Shown: positions 57,788 through 64,000 of the stretch, piece by piece
Position numbering within the stretch: position 1 is the first letter of the stretch
Layout of the letters: the number at the start of each line of letters is the position of its first letter
Origin: JAPSGB01 sp963775185
Lineage (GTDB): Bacteria; Myxococcota_A; Polyangia; Polyangiales; Polyangiaceae
NCBI GenBank assembly: GCA_963775185.1
Contig: CAVZIE010000030.1
Span: 58,889 to 122,888, forward strand
Direction of reading: 5' to 3'
DNA length: 64,000 bases
The notes under the pieces: generated by a model
Database searches by the model: none
Told to the model about the DNA's origin: nothing
Seen by the model: the letters and a program-made list of their open reading frames with translations, nothing else
Position numbers and translations under genes: made by a program

Positions 57788-58416
57788 CGCACTCGGTCCG
57801 GGGGCGCGGCTGCCGCCGCGGCGTCGGGGGGCGCGTCCGTGCCGGCGTCGGCGCCGCCGGGATAGCTGCAGCCGGCATCCGGGACAACATTGCCCTCGCA
57901 GCCCATCGCGCCCATCACGCCGCAGGCGTTGTCCGGCAGACAGCAACCGATCTCGTACGCCTTCTGTGTCGGACAGTCAGTGTCGACCACACCGGCCAGC
58001 ACGTGATCGAGCGCGACGGGGACGTCGTGCTCGAGGTAGGTGTCGAAGTCCGAGCGCGCGTGACGCCGGGCGAAGGCGCCGCGCCGCGCGCCCCGGAGCT
58101 CGACGCACCACACGTCGCGCGCGGCGCGCGCGAGCGCTCCGGCGAGGCTCGTCTCCATGTCGAAGGCCATGGCGCGACGGTTCATCGCGAGGCCGTGCAC
58201 CAGCACCACCGGCGCCAGCGGCAGCGGCTCCCGCGCGGCGCGGACGCGCGCGACCACCACGCTCGCGCCATCGCCCGTCGGCAGATCCACCACACGGTCG
58301 AACGGGTGATCAGTGCGCAGCCGGTGCCGCCAGTAGACCCCCCAGGCAACCAGCAACGCCACCAGCCCGACCAGCGCGCCGGCAATCTCGACGGTGATCC
58401 GCACGCCTTGGGGCAT
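57718..58416 (-). pseudogene. Alpha/beta hydrolase fused to a Cys-rich lipoprotein fragment
   Basis: From 58416 the frame encodes a membrane-anchored alpha/beta hydrolase start: VEIAGALVGLVALLVAWGVY, then VARVRAAREPLPLAPVVLVH with GLAMNRRAMAFD (oxyanion HG motif) and WCVELRGARRGAFARRH. Just before the expected nucleophile Ser, at about 57985, the sequence changes abruptly to CPTQKAYEIGCCLPDNACGV and CSYPGGADAGTDAPPDAAAA, a piece of a Cys-rich lipoprotein. The frame closes antisense inside hepT. No catalytic Ser or His is present; this is a recombination chimera rather than a functional fusion. Confidence 0.65.
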
Positions 58417-58458
58417 TCCGCAGCGAGTGTACTCTACCGGCGGACGTGCCAGCAGGGC

Positions 58459-58485
58459 TGGCTTCGGCGGCGCGGAATCCCGCGG
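58459..58485 (+). repeat. REP-like element (degenerate)
   Basis: GGCTTCGGCGGCGCGGAATC followed by CCGCG keeps the tail of the consensus but has a diverged head. Confidence 0.45.
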
Positions 58486-58508
58486 CGAGGCCGCGCAACA
58501 TCGCGTCT

Positions 58509-59012
58509 CTAGTTGCCCTGCACCCGGCCGAGGTCCACCTCCCGGTGACGGAGAACGCCGGCGCACGTGTCGTCGTCCACGTATCCGATCGGCTTGTCGT
58601 AGCGGAAGAATGTGAACCCCTGGGCATCCGTGAGCGTCAGCCGGTAGCGATCGCCGTCGTGGAGCACGTCGGCACCCCCGTTGCTGAATCCCCAGCCCGC
58701 CTGCAGCTCCACGTCCGTATCCGCGGCATCGAGATCGACAGAAGCGATCCAGCGCCCGGCGCCCGCCAACTGTGCCGTCCCGCCGCTGCTCGCGGTCATG
58801 CCGGACTTGCACTCGCCGTTCCAGCACGCGGTCGCGGTCGCGCTCGCGACCTCCGCCGGCGACATGCCGAGCCGCGCGCTCAAGTGCAACCCGCCGTCCC
58901 CGAGCGCCATCGCGCACCGCGCACCGGTTCCGGACGGCCCGCACGAAGGGCAGACGAGCCCGACGACAAGAAGCGAGAGGATCGACCGCACCGCAACCTC
59001 GAGCCAAAGCAT
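58509..59012 (-). CDS. Small lipoprotein
   Basis: A 167-residue lipoprotein starting at 59012: MLWLEVAVRSILSLLVVGLV then CPSC. The mature part is a single beta-rich domain with four Cys (ARCAMALGDGGLHLSARLG, ATACWNGECKSGMTASSG, RWIASVDLDAADTDVELQAG, TFFRYDKPIGYVDDDTCAG). The alternating hydrophobic strands and the conserved Cys pairs resemble many short myxobacterial lipoproteins of unknown role. No catalytic features. Confidence 0.7.
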   Translation of the reverse strand: MLWLEVAVRSILSLLVVGLVCPSCGPSGTGARCAMALGDGGLHLSARLGMSPAEVASATATACWNGECKSGMTASSGGTAQLAGAGRWIASVDLDAADTDVELQAGWGFSNGGADVLHDGDRYRLTLTDAQGFTFFRYDKPIGYVDDDTCAGVLRHREVDLGRVQGN

Positions 59013-59148
59013 GGCGCGTCCCCGCGCAGTGCGCACGCCGTCACGTTCCGCGTCGCGCGGCGGCGCGCCGGAACCCGCGGACCAGGCAGGACGGCCCGCG
59101 CGCCCGCGACTCGACTAAGGGCCGCGTGCTGCAAGCGCCAGGCCTCGG

Positions 59149-59219
59149 GGCGCGTAGTCAACATGAACGCCCCTCCCGTCGCTGCTGCAGGTCACTGTCC
59201 CAGCCTCGGAGGCAGTCTA
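59149..59219 (-). repeat. IS91-like element right-end segment, copy 4 (inverted, degenerate)
   Basis: On the minus strand, GGGGCGTTCATGTTGACTAC followed by GCGCC aligns with the element ends at 14740-14764 and 29073-29097; similarity continues about 45 bases upstream (GGGACAGTGACC against GGGAGAGTGACG). It lies just past the point where the IS3 element is cut off. Confidence 0.55.
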
Positions 59220-60012
59220 CGGGACAATCGGCTCCGGCGCGAGGCGAGTCTGGCCCGGGATCGACCGCGCGCGCATTGCACTCCCCGGGGTAGTCGGGCT
59301 GGTACTTCAGCGTCTTGAACTGGGCCTCGCTGAAGGCGTTGTCGTCCGACACGTGTGGGCGACTGAAACTGCGCTGCACGCCCATCGACGCGAGCAGCTG
59401 CGCCAGCGTGTCGCTCCTCATCGCGGAGCCACGGTCGGCATGCACCGTCAGCCCGGGCTCGATGCCGTGGCGCACGATGGTCTCGGCGAACAGCTGTGCC
59501 GCCAGGTGCTTGCACTCCTTCTGCGCGACCATCCAGCCGACCACGTAGCGGCTGAACAGGTCGATGATGACGTACAAGTGCAGGAACACGCCGCGCTGCA
59601 TCGTCGCCAGCTTCGTGATGTCCCACGTCCACACCTGGTTGGGCGCCGTCGCCGTCAGGGTCGGCTTCACGTGGGCCTGCGGAAGCCGCTGATCCCGGCG
59701 CTCCCGCGTTTCGCCGGCCTCTGCGAGAACGCGGTACATCGTACGCATCGAGGCGAGATACTCGCCACGGCTCAACAGCGTCGCGTACACCTCCGGCACC
59801 GGCTGATCGACGAATTCCTTGCTGTGGAATACGTCGCGGATGGCGGCGCGCTCCTCGTCGCTCAAGCGGCGCGGATTCGGTGCGCGCTCGTCCATGCGGG
59901 GCGGCGGCGGCGGTCGGGTGTTGCGGTACAGCGTTGCGCGACTCACGCCGAGCACCCTGCACGCCGCAGCAATCGGCACGCGCGGATCGTCCAGCTCCTC
60001 GACGAGGTCCAT
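59158..60012 (-). pseudogene. IS3 family transposase orfB, 3' truncated
   Basis: The DDE transposase of an IS3-family element: helical N-terminus ACRVLGVSRATLYRNTRP, then the rve core with first Asp in QVWTWDITKLATMQRG, second Asp in LTVHADRGSAMRSDTLA, and the Glu in NAFSEAQFKTLKY. Family homology ends at QPDYPG (about 59293); the remaining 44 codons are foreign sequence that includes the IS91-like end segment. The last catalytic-domain helix is therefore lost. Start TGATG overlaps the orfA stop by one base. Confidence 0.85.
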
Positions 60013-60560
60013 CAGCTCTCTCCGTCGTCCCCGAGGGTCGGCAGGGCTATCCCCAGCACCTCGTGCGCTTTTTTTTGGAGGGCGATGAGGGCGTCCGCCA
60101 CGTACAGCTTGCGCTCGAGCTGGGCATTGCGCTTCGCGAGCTCGGCGATGCGGCGGTCCTTCGCGTCGAGCTTCGGCTTGCGCCCGGCCTTGCGGCCTTC
60201 AAGTCCTGCCGCGCCCGACTCGGCGAGCTGCGCGCGCCAGGAGGCCAGGTGCGAGCTGTAGATGCCTTCCTCGCGCAGCATCGCTTCGAGCGCGCCACGC
60301 TTGCCGCTGGCGAGGCAGGCGTCGGCCTTCTTCACGATGCGCAACTTCTCGGCCGCGCTGAACGTCCGCTTGGGACGCGGCTGCTTCGGAATGGTTTCGT
60401 TTGCGGCGCCGCTCACGCCGCGAGCACGCTCTCGGCGCTCGCTTGCGGGGTCGGCCTTGGGACCAGGAACAGAGGTGGGTTTGGACACGATTTCGGGTCC
60501 ATTCTTCGCCCTTCGGCACAAACATTCCAGGAGGGAGCTGTCTCACCCGACATTGGCACA
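59293..60560 (-). mobile_element. IS3-family insertion sequence, right end missing
   Basis: Inserted in a Ser/Thr kinase gene. The left terminus on the minus strand is TGTGCCAATGTCGGGTGAGA, with the TG end typical of IS3 elements, adjacent to kinase codons at 60561. The matching CA end is absent; the element is cut at about 59293, where IS91-like end sequence begins. orfA and orfB are arranged as usual. Confidence 0.8.
60012..60521 (-). CDS. IS3 family transposase orfA
   Basis: A 169-residue DNA-binding subunit. The helix-turn-helix lies in KRTFSAAEKLRIVKKADACL and EEGIYSSHLASWRAQLA; it is followed by a Lys/Arg-rich segment GRKAGRKPKLDAKDRRI and a leucine-zipper-like helix AELAKRNAQLERKLYVADAL that mediates assembly with orfB. 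The first 45 residues are Arg/Pro-rich and a later start is possible. It overlaps orfB at TGATG, so orfB may be made by reinitiation or frameshift fusion. Confidence 0.8.
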   Translation of the reverse strand: MCRRAKNGPEIVSKPTSVPGPKADPASERRERARGVSGAANETIPKQPRPKRTFSAAEKLRIVKKADACLASGKRGALEAMLREEGIYSSHLASWRAQLAESGAAGLEGRKAGRKPKLDAKDRRIAELAKRNAQLERKLYVADALIALQKKAHEVLGIALPTLGDDGES

Positions 60561-60909
60561 GGGGGAGGGACTCTCCGTCGAGCAGCTCCATGACCAGGAA
60601 CATCGAGCCGTCGTCGGCCGTGTCGTCGTCGAGCACGCGGACCACGCCGGGATGGTCGACCTTGTTGGCCGCGTAGCCCTCCTTGAGGAACCGGGCGCGG
60701 ATGTGGGAGTCGATGGACAGTTCGGGGTGGAGGACCTTGATGGCGCCTCGTGCTCCGTTCCGGTGCTTGCCTGCGTAGACGGCCGCCATGCCGCCCACGC
60801 CGAGCAGCGCGTCCAGACGCCACTTGCCGCGCAACGACGTACCGACGCGGTTGGTCGCCCGAAGCAGCGTCGGATCGACAAGGTCGGTGGCGCTGTCGTG
60901 GGTCCCCAT
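60561..60909 (-). pseudogene. Ser/Thr protein kinase N-lobe, interrupted by IS3
   Basis: From 60909: MGTHDSATDLVDPTLLRATN, then the kinase N-lobe WRLDALLGVGGMAAVYAGKH (Gly loop GVGGMAAVY), AIKVLHPELSID with the ATP-binding Lys, a helix ARFLKEGYAANKVDHPGVVR with the conserved Glu, and FLVMELLDGESL, the hinge. The IS3 insertion follows at once, so the catalytic loop and the remainder are separated or lost. This is a Hanks-type kinase as is common in myxobacteria. Confidence 0.85.
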
Positions 60910-61131
60910 CGTTGCCGCCGAGGATACCACGCAGGACTACAGCTGGCCGGGCATCCGCCGTACCGTATCCGCCGCCCGCTCACTCCATCGGCGCGTTCGG
61001 TGGTGTACCCGGGAAGTCCGGGGTTTCGGCGCCGATCGCGGATGGTCAGATGGTCGCCAACGTCACCTACGGAACACGAGCGCAACGAGCACCGTACACG
61101 TAGCTGTGGTTGCCGGGGGTGTCGTTGTACC
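60910..61131. other. Intergenic region between kinase remnant and IS66
   Basis: Presumably carries the former kinase promoter next to 60910. A minus-strand frame ending YNDTPGNHSYVYGARCARVP spans the IS66 end and could be a remnant of the gene IS66 entered, but it is too short to identify. Confidence 0.35.
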
Positions 61132-61239
61132 GTAAGCCCCTTACGGCCAGCGTCGTAGCCGAAGTCGCCACGCGCCAGCAGACTGCGGTCGATGGCAACG
61201 GCAGTGGAGTCGCAGGCGGGCGCCGAGGGTGGCGGCGGG

Positions 61240-63078
61240 CTACTCGGCGCCGTGCTGTGCGGATTGATCGGCGGCCCAGCGCGAGGGGATGAGCTCGGAG
61301 AGGCGGCGCACGGGCCAGCCGCGCTCGATGCGGTCGATCACGTCGACGAGGTAGCGGGACGGGTCGACGCCGAGCAGGACGCAGCTGTCGGTGAGGGTGA
61401 AGGCGGCGGCGAGCCGCTCGCCGCCACGCTCGGAGCCGGTGAAGAGGAAATTGCGCCGCGCTACAGCAAACGGCCGGATGCGGCGCTCGACGCGGCCGTT
61501 GTCGATCTCGAAGCGCCCGTCCGTGAAGCAGCGGCGGAAGAAGCCGCGCTGGTTGATGGCGTAGGTCGTAGCGCGGCGGAGCGGCGACTTGGGCAGCAGC
61601 TTCGGATGGATGTCGTCCGTCCAGGCATCGAACTGGTCGAGGATCGGCAGCGAGCGCCGCCGTCGCTCCTCGCGGCGCGCGTCGGCGTCGAGGCCGCGGG
61701 CCTTGCAGTCCGATTCCACCTTGTACAGATCGGCGAAGTGCTTGAGCGGCACGGCGGCTCGTTGGTCCCTGGCGAGCAGCGCGGCGTGGAACTTGGAACG
61801 GATGTGCATGCCGCACCCGAGCCGTCGCTCCGGCGGCACCGCGACCTGCGTCTCTCCGTCTTCGTCCTCGACCTCGCGCGAGTAGCCGGCGTAGCCATCG
61901 CACTGGATGAAGCCATCGATGGCGGAGAACCAGTCCGTGATCTCCTCCGCTTCCCAGCTTGGCGTGTAGCCGTAGGCGACGAGCTCGCTGCTGCCGGGCG
62001 CGCCATCGGTGCCTACGAAGCACCAGATGTGGCCGCGGAACACGCCGTGTCGGCTGCTCTTGTCGAGGGTCTTGAGGTGCGAGTCGTCGGCGCCGACGAT
62101 GTTGCTGCCGAAGACGAGCGACTGGGTGGCGACGGCGATGGGCTCGACCAGATCGGTGGTGTAGGCCCAGTACGACTGCAGCGTCTTGTCGGGTACGTCG
62201 AGCCCGAGTCGGGCGAGCTCGCGACGCTGCCGGTCGAGCGGCAGCCCGAGCACGCACTTGTCGGCGACGAGCTTGGCGAGCAGCGAGGCATCGACCTTGC
62301 GCACGACGGCGGGCGCCTGGGTACGCGGCGCGACCGACACGTCCTTGCGGCAGTGCTCGCAGGTCGCTTTCTCGCGCCGCTCCACGTCGACGACGATGTG
62401 GCCTGGCACGTAGCGGATGCGCTCGTGCTCGACGTGACCGAAGATCGTCTTGTCACGCCCGCACAGCGCGCAGAGCCGCTCCTCCTCGGGGATCGGCGTG
62501 CACGTCGTGTTGCGCTCGACGTGCGGCGCGATCTTCATCGAGCGCACGCGTTTGCGCTTGCGCTTGACGTCGCTGGCGTTGTCGGCGTCGCCAGCCTCGC
62601 CGCTGCCGGCAGCCTCGGCGTCTGGCGGTGCGCTATCGGCCTGGTCCGGCTCGTCCGGCGCCGGCACGGCGAGCTCCGCGCTGCCGTCGCCGGCGACCGC
62701 AGCGTCTTGTCCCCCGAGTGCGAGGAAGAGCTGTTTCAGCTCGTCCCGCGACAGCTTCTCGGTGCTGCGACCGAAGCGATAGCGGTTGGCGCGCAGCACG
62801 CGCCAGGCCAGTCGCTCGTTTTCTCGCTCGAGCGACGCCATCGAGACCATCACCTGGCCGAGCGCTTCGGAGCCGCGCCCCTCGGCGAACATCTTCTCCA
62901 GGTGGGCCTTCAGCGCCTCCAACCGCTGCTGTCGCTCCATCTCCAGGTCGGCGTCGAGTGGCACGCCCGCGGTCAGAAGCTCGCGCGGAACGGGCAGTCG
63001 TCCGGAGAGTGGATTGCGCGGCTTCGTCGCGTGCTTCGAGCGCTTGCGGGTGCGTTGTTTCGAGGTCGCGTTGCGCAT
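61240..63078 (-). CDS. tnpC: IS66 family transposase TnpC
   Basis: A 612-residue transposase, complete for the family. It has an N-terminal coiled coil (SLERENERLAWRVLRANRYR, FGRSTEKLSRDELKQLFLAL), a zinc-binding region (ERLCALCGRDKTIFGHVEHE, CEHCRKDVSVAPRTQA) and the DDE core with DDSHLKTLD, IQCDGYAGYS, CGMHIRSKFHAAL and the acidic residue in RFEIDNGRVERRIRPFAVAR. It ends with NFLFTGSERGGERLAAAFTL and the C-terminal IS66 segment. It appears intact and could be active together with TnpA and TnpB. Confidence 0.93.
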   Translation of the reverse strand: MRNATSKQRTRKRSKHATKPRNPLSGRLPVPRELLTAGVPLDADLEMERQQRLEALKAHLEKMFAEGRGSEALGQVMVSMASLERENERLAWRVLRANRYRFGRSTEKLSRDELKQLFLALGGQDAAVAGDGSAELAVPAPDEPDQADSAPPDAEAAGSGEAGDADNASDVKRKRKRVRSMKIAPHVERNTTCTPIPEEERLCALCGRDKTIFGHVEHERIRYVPGHIVVDVERREKATCEHCRKDVSVAPRTQAPAVVRKVDASLLAKLVADKCVLGLPLDRQRRELARLGLDVPDKTLQSYWAYTTDLVEPIAVATQSLVFGSNIVGADDSHLKTLDKSSRHGVFRGHIWCFVGTDGAPGSSELVAYGYTPSWEAEEITDWFSAIDGFIQCDGYAGYSREVEDEDGETQVAVPPERRLGCGMHIRSKFHAALLARDQRAAVPLKHFADLYKVESDCKARGLDADARREERRRRSLPILDQFDAWTDDIHPKLLPKSPLRRATTYAINQRGFFRRCFTDGRFEIDNGRVERRIRPFAVARRNFLFTGSERGGERLAAAFTLTDSCVLLGVDPSRYLVDVIDRIERGWPVRRLSELIPSRWAADQSAQHGAE

Positions 63079-63176
63079 GGCGGAACGTCATCCCGTATGA
63101 TCTCCCGCTCTCGACTTTGCAACAGGATTCGACAATGCCGCGCACCATTGTCATGCGCACTCGCCGCGCGTGATCG

Positions 63177-63533
63177 CTACGCCGCGTGACGGTAGCGCTT
63201 GCGACGCTTTGCACCGGCGAGCTCGATGCCTTCGAACATCAGCGCGAGCTCGGCCGCGTCGATCTCGACGTGCGTCGCTTGTCCCTCCGCGTCGCGCACC
63301 AGACGGAACGTGCCCGCCTCGAGGCGCTTCTTGACGATACAGAATCCGTTGCGATCCCAGAACAGGATCTGCGCCAGATGACCCCGGCGGTTGAGAAACA
63401 CGAACAGGTGTCCGCTCATCGGCACCAGCCCGAACTCCGCCTCGACGACGGCGGCCAGACCATCGAAGCTCTTGCGTGCATCGACTGGCTGGGCGGCGAC
63501 GTAGATCTTCACGCTCGGTGGCAGCGTCAGCAT
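63177..63533 (-). CDS. tnpB: IS66 accessory protein TnpB
   Basis: A 118-residue protein: VKIYVAAQPVDARKSFDGLA, LVPMSGHLFVFLNRRGHLAQ, ILFWDRNGFCIVKKRLEAGT and ELALMFEGIEL are the diagnostic IS66 Orf2 blocks. It is required with TnpA for transposition of these elements, but its biochemical role is unclear. The ATG at 63533 overlaps the tnpA TGA (ATGA), so translation is coupled. Confidence 0.93.
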   Translation of the reverse strand: MLTLPPSVKIYVAAQPVDARKSFDGLAAVVEAEFGLVPMSGHLFVFLNRRGHLAQILFWDRNGFCIVKKRLEAGTFRLVRDAEGQATHVEIDAAELALMFEGIELAGAKRRKRYRHAA

Positions 63534-63967
63534 CACTCGCCTCCTTCTACGACGTCGAGCAGGCGAGCGAGCTCTTCGAAGCCGAAACCACCCGCAACGC
63601 GCACGCGACGCCCGCCGACCAGCTCGATCTCCACGACCAGCTCCGTCGCCCGAGCCCCGGCATGCTCCGGAGCTCGCGCACGCGTGCTGACGCGCACCGG
63701 AAGAAACCCCATCGCCGTACCCGGCTCCCCACCGCTGCTCGCGCGGCCGCGCGGCGACGCTCGCTGCTCGCCCAAGCCGCTCCTGCGGCTCGACCACCAC
63801 TGCAGCGTCGCCGCCGAGATGCCGTACGACCGAGCGTACTCGCGCGCGGTCATTCCGCTGCGCTTCCACGCGGCAACCTCGGCCGCCCACTCCGCCGCAC
63901 TGCGACGCGGCGCCTTCGCGCCACGCTTCACTTCCGTCTTGCCTGCCATGCCCGCAGCATGCTTCAT
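63533..63967 (-). CDS. tnpA: IS66 accessory protein TnpA
   Basis: A 144-residue DNA-binding protein. The N-terminal helix-turn-helix is SAAEWAAEVAAWKRSGMTAR, EYARSYGISAATLQWWSSR, and the C-terminal beta segment ATELVVEIELVGGRRVRVAG, FGFEELARLLDVVEGG is typical of IS66 Orf1. Starts at 63967 or 63949 (MAGKTEVKRG) are both possible. It is the first gene of the tnpABC operon. Confidence 0.88.
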   Translation of the reverse strand: MKHAAGMAGKTEVKRGAKAPRRSAAEWAAEVAAWKRSGMTAREYARSYGISAATLQWWSSRRSGLGEQRASPRGRASSGGEPGTAMGFLPVRVSTRARAPEHAGARATELVVEIELVGGRRVRVAGGFGFEELARLLDVVEGGE

Positions 63968-64000
63968 CCGGTCGCGCTCGCACTCACGCTGGGCATAAGG

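Larger units (their letters stand above)
61132..64000 (-). mobile_element. IS66 family insertion sequence (left end beyond window)
   Basis: Contains tnpA, tnpB and tnpC in the canonical IS66 order on the minus strand. The right terminus is GTAAGCCCCTTACGGCCAGC starting at 61132, with the GTAAG start typical of IS66 ends; CCGTAAG and CTTACGG also make a small palindrome at the boundary. The other terminus and the 8-bp target duplication lie outside the window. Confidence 0.85.

Noticed and set aside
1..64000. tRNA, rRNA, riboswitches or a replication origin
   Set aside because: No cloverleaf, ribosomal, known riboswitch or DnaA-box cluster was recognised by eye; a covariance-model scan would be decisive.

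Overview
The window looks like chromosomal DNA of a myxobacterium (Myxococcota, probably Polyangiales-like). It has very high GC, many lipoproteins whose mature N-termini begin with long Gly/Ser/Ala/Thr-rich linkers, an AgmX/PglI C-terminal-domain protein, a MYXO-CTERM tail on a lysozyme-like protein, and several FGE, VWA, Kelch and EGF-type surface proteins. No rRNA, tRNA or CRISPR array was seen.

Layout. 1-6.5 kb is a small defence/mobile island: the 3' end of an MFS gene, debris, a tightly overlapping abiEi-abiEii operon that runs through a 15-codon ORF into an unknown gene with ADP-ribosyltransferase-like features, a 2OG-Fe(II) oxygenase, and a decayed serine recombinase. 6.5-11.8 kb holds a large lipoprotein divergent from a TetR gene that is translationally coupled to a penicillin-acylase-family lipoprotein. 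11.9-31.6 kb is a mosaic of duplicated and broken segments: three IS91-like transposase remnants, two of them interrupted at the same codon by near-identical group II introns; fragments of a histidine kinase, phaC, an SRPBCC gene, acetyl-CoA synthetase and agmX; and between them large Cys-rich or Gly-rich lipoproteins. A 277-bp segment at the left edge recurs at 26.5 kb.

31.6-59 kb is mainly export and surface biology: AgmX/PglI-type protein, VWA lipoproteins, phosphoesterase, Kelch lipoprotein, glycoside hydrolases GH16, GH1, GH31 and GH25, a beta-helix/FG-GAP protein and a CBM9-like lipoprotein. Mixed in are two small toxin-antitoxin-like pairs (BrnT with an RHH partner; MNT with a HEPN protein that lacks the catalytic His). 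59-64 kb is an IS3-family element inserted in a Ser/Thr kinase gene, and most of an IS66 element.

Two short dispersed repeat systems stand out. One is an intergenic REP-like element (core GCCGGTCCGGCGCGGAA) with about 17 copies. The other is a precise 27-bp insertion present three times, in both orientations, within one transposase remnant. At least nine genes carry single-base-type frameshifts, so either pseudogenisation is widespread or the underlying assembly has residual indel errors. Family assignments were made by reading motifs, not by database search.
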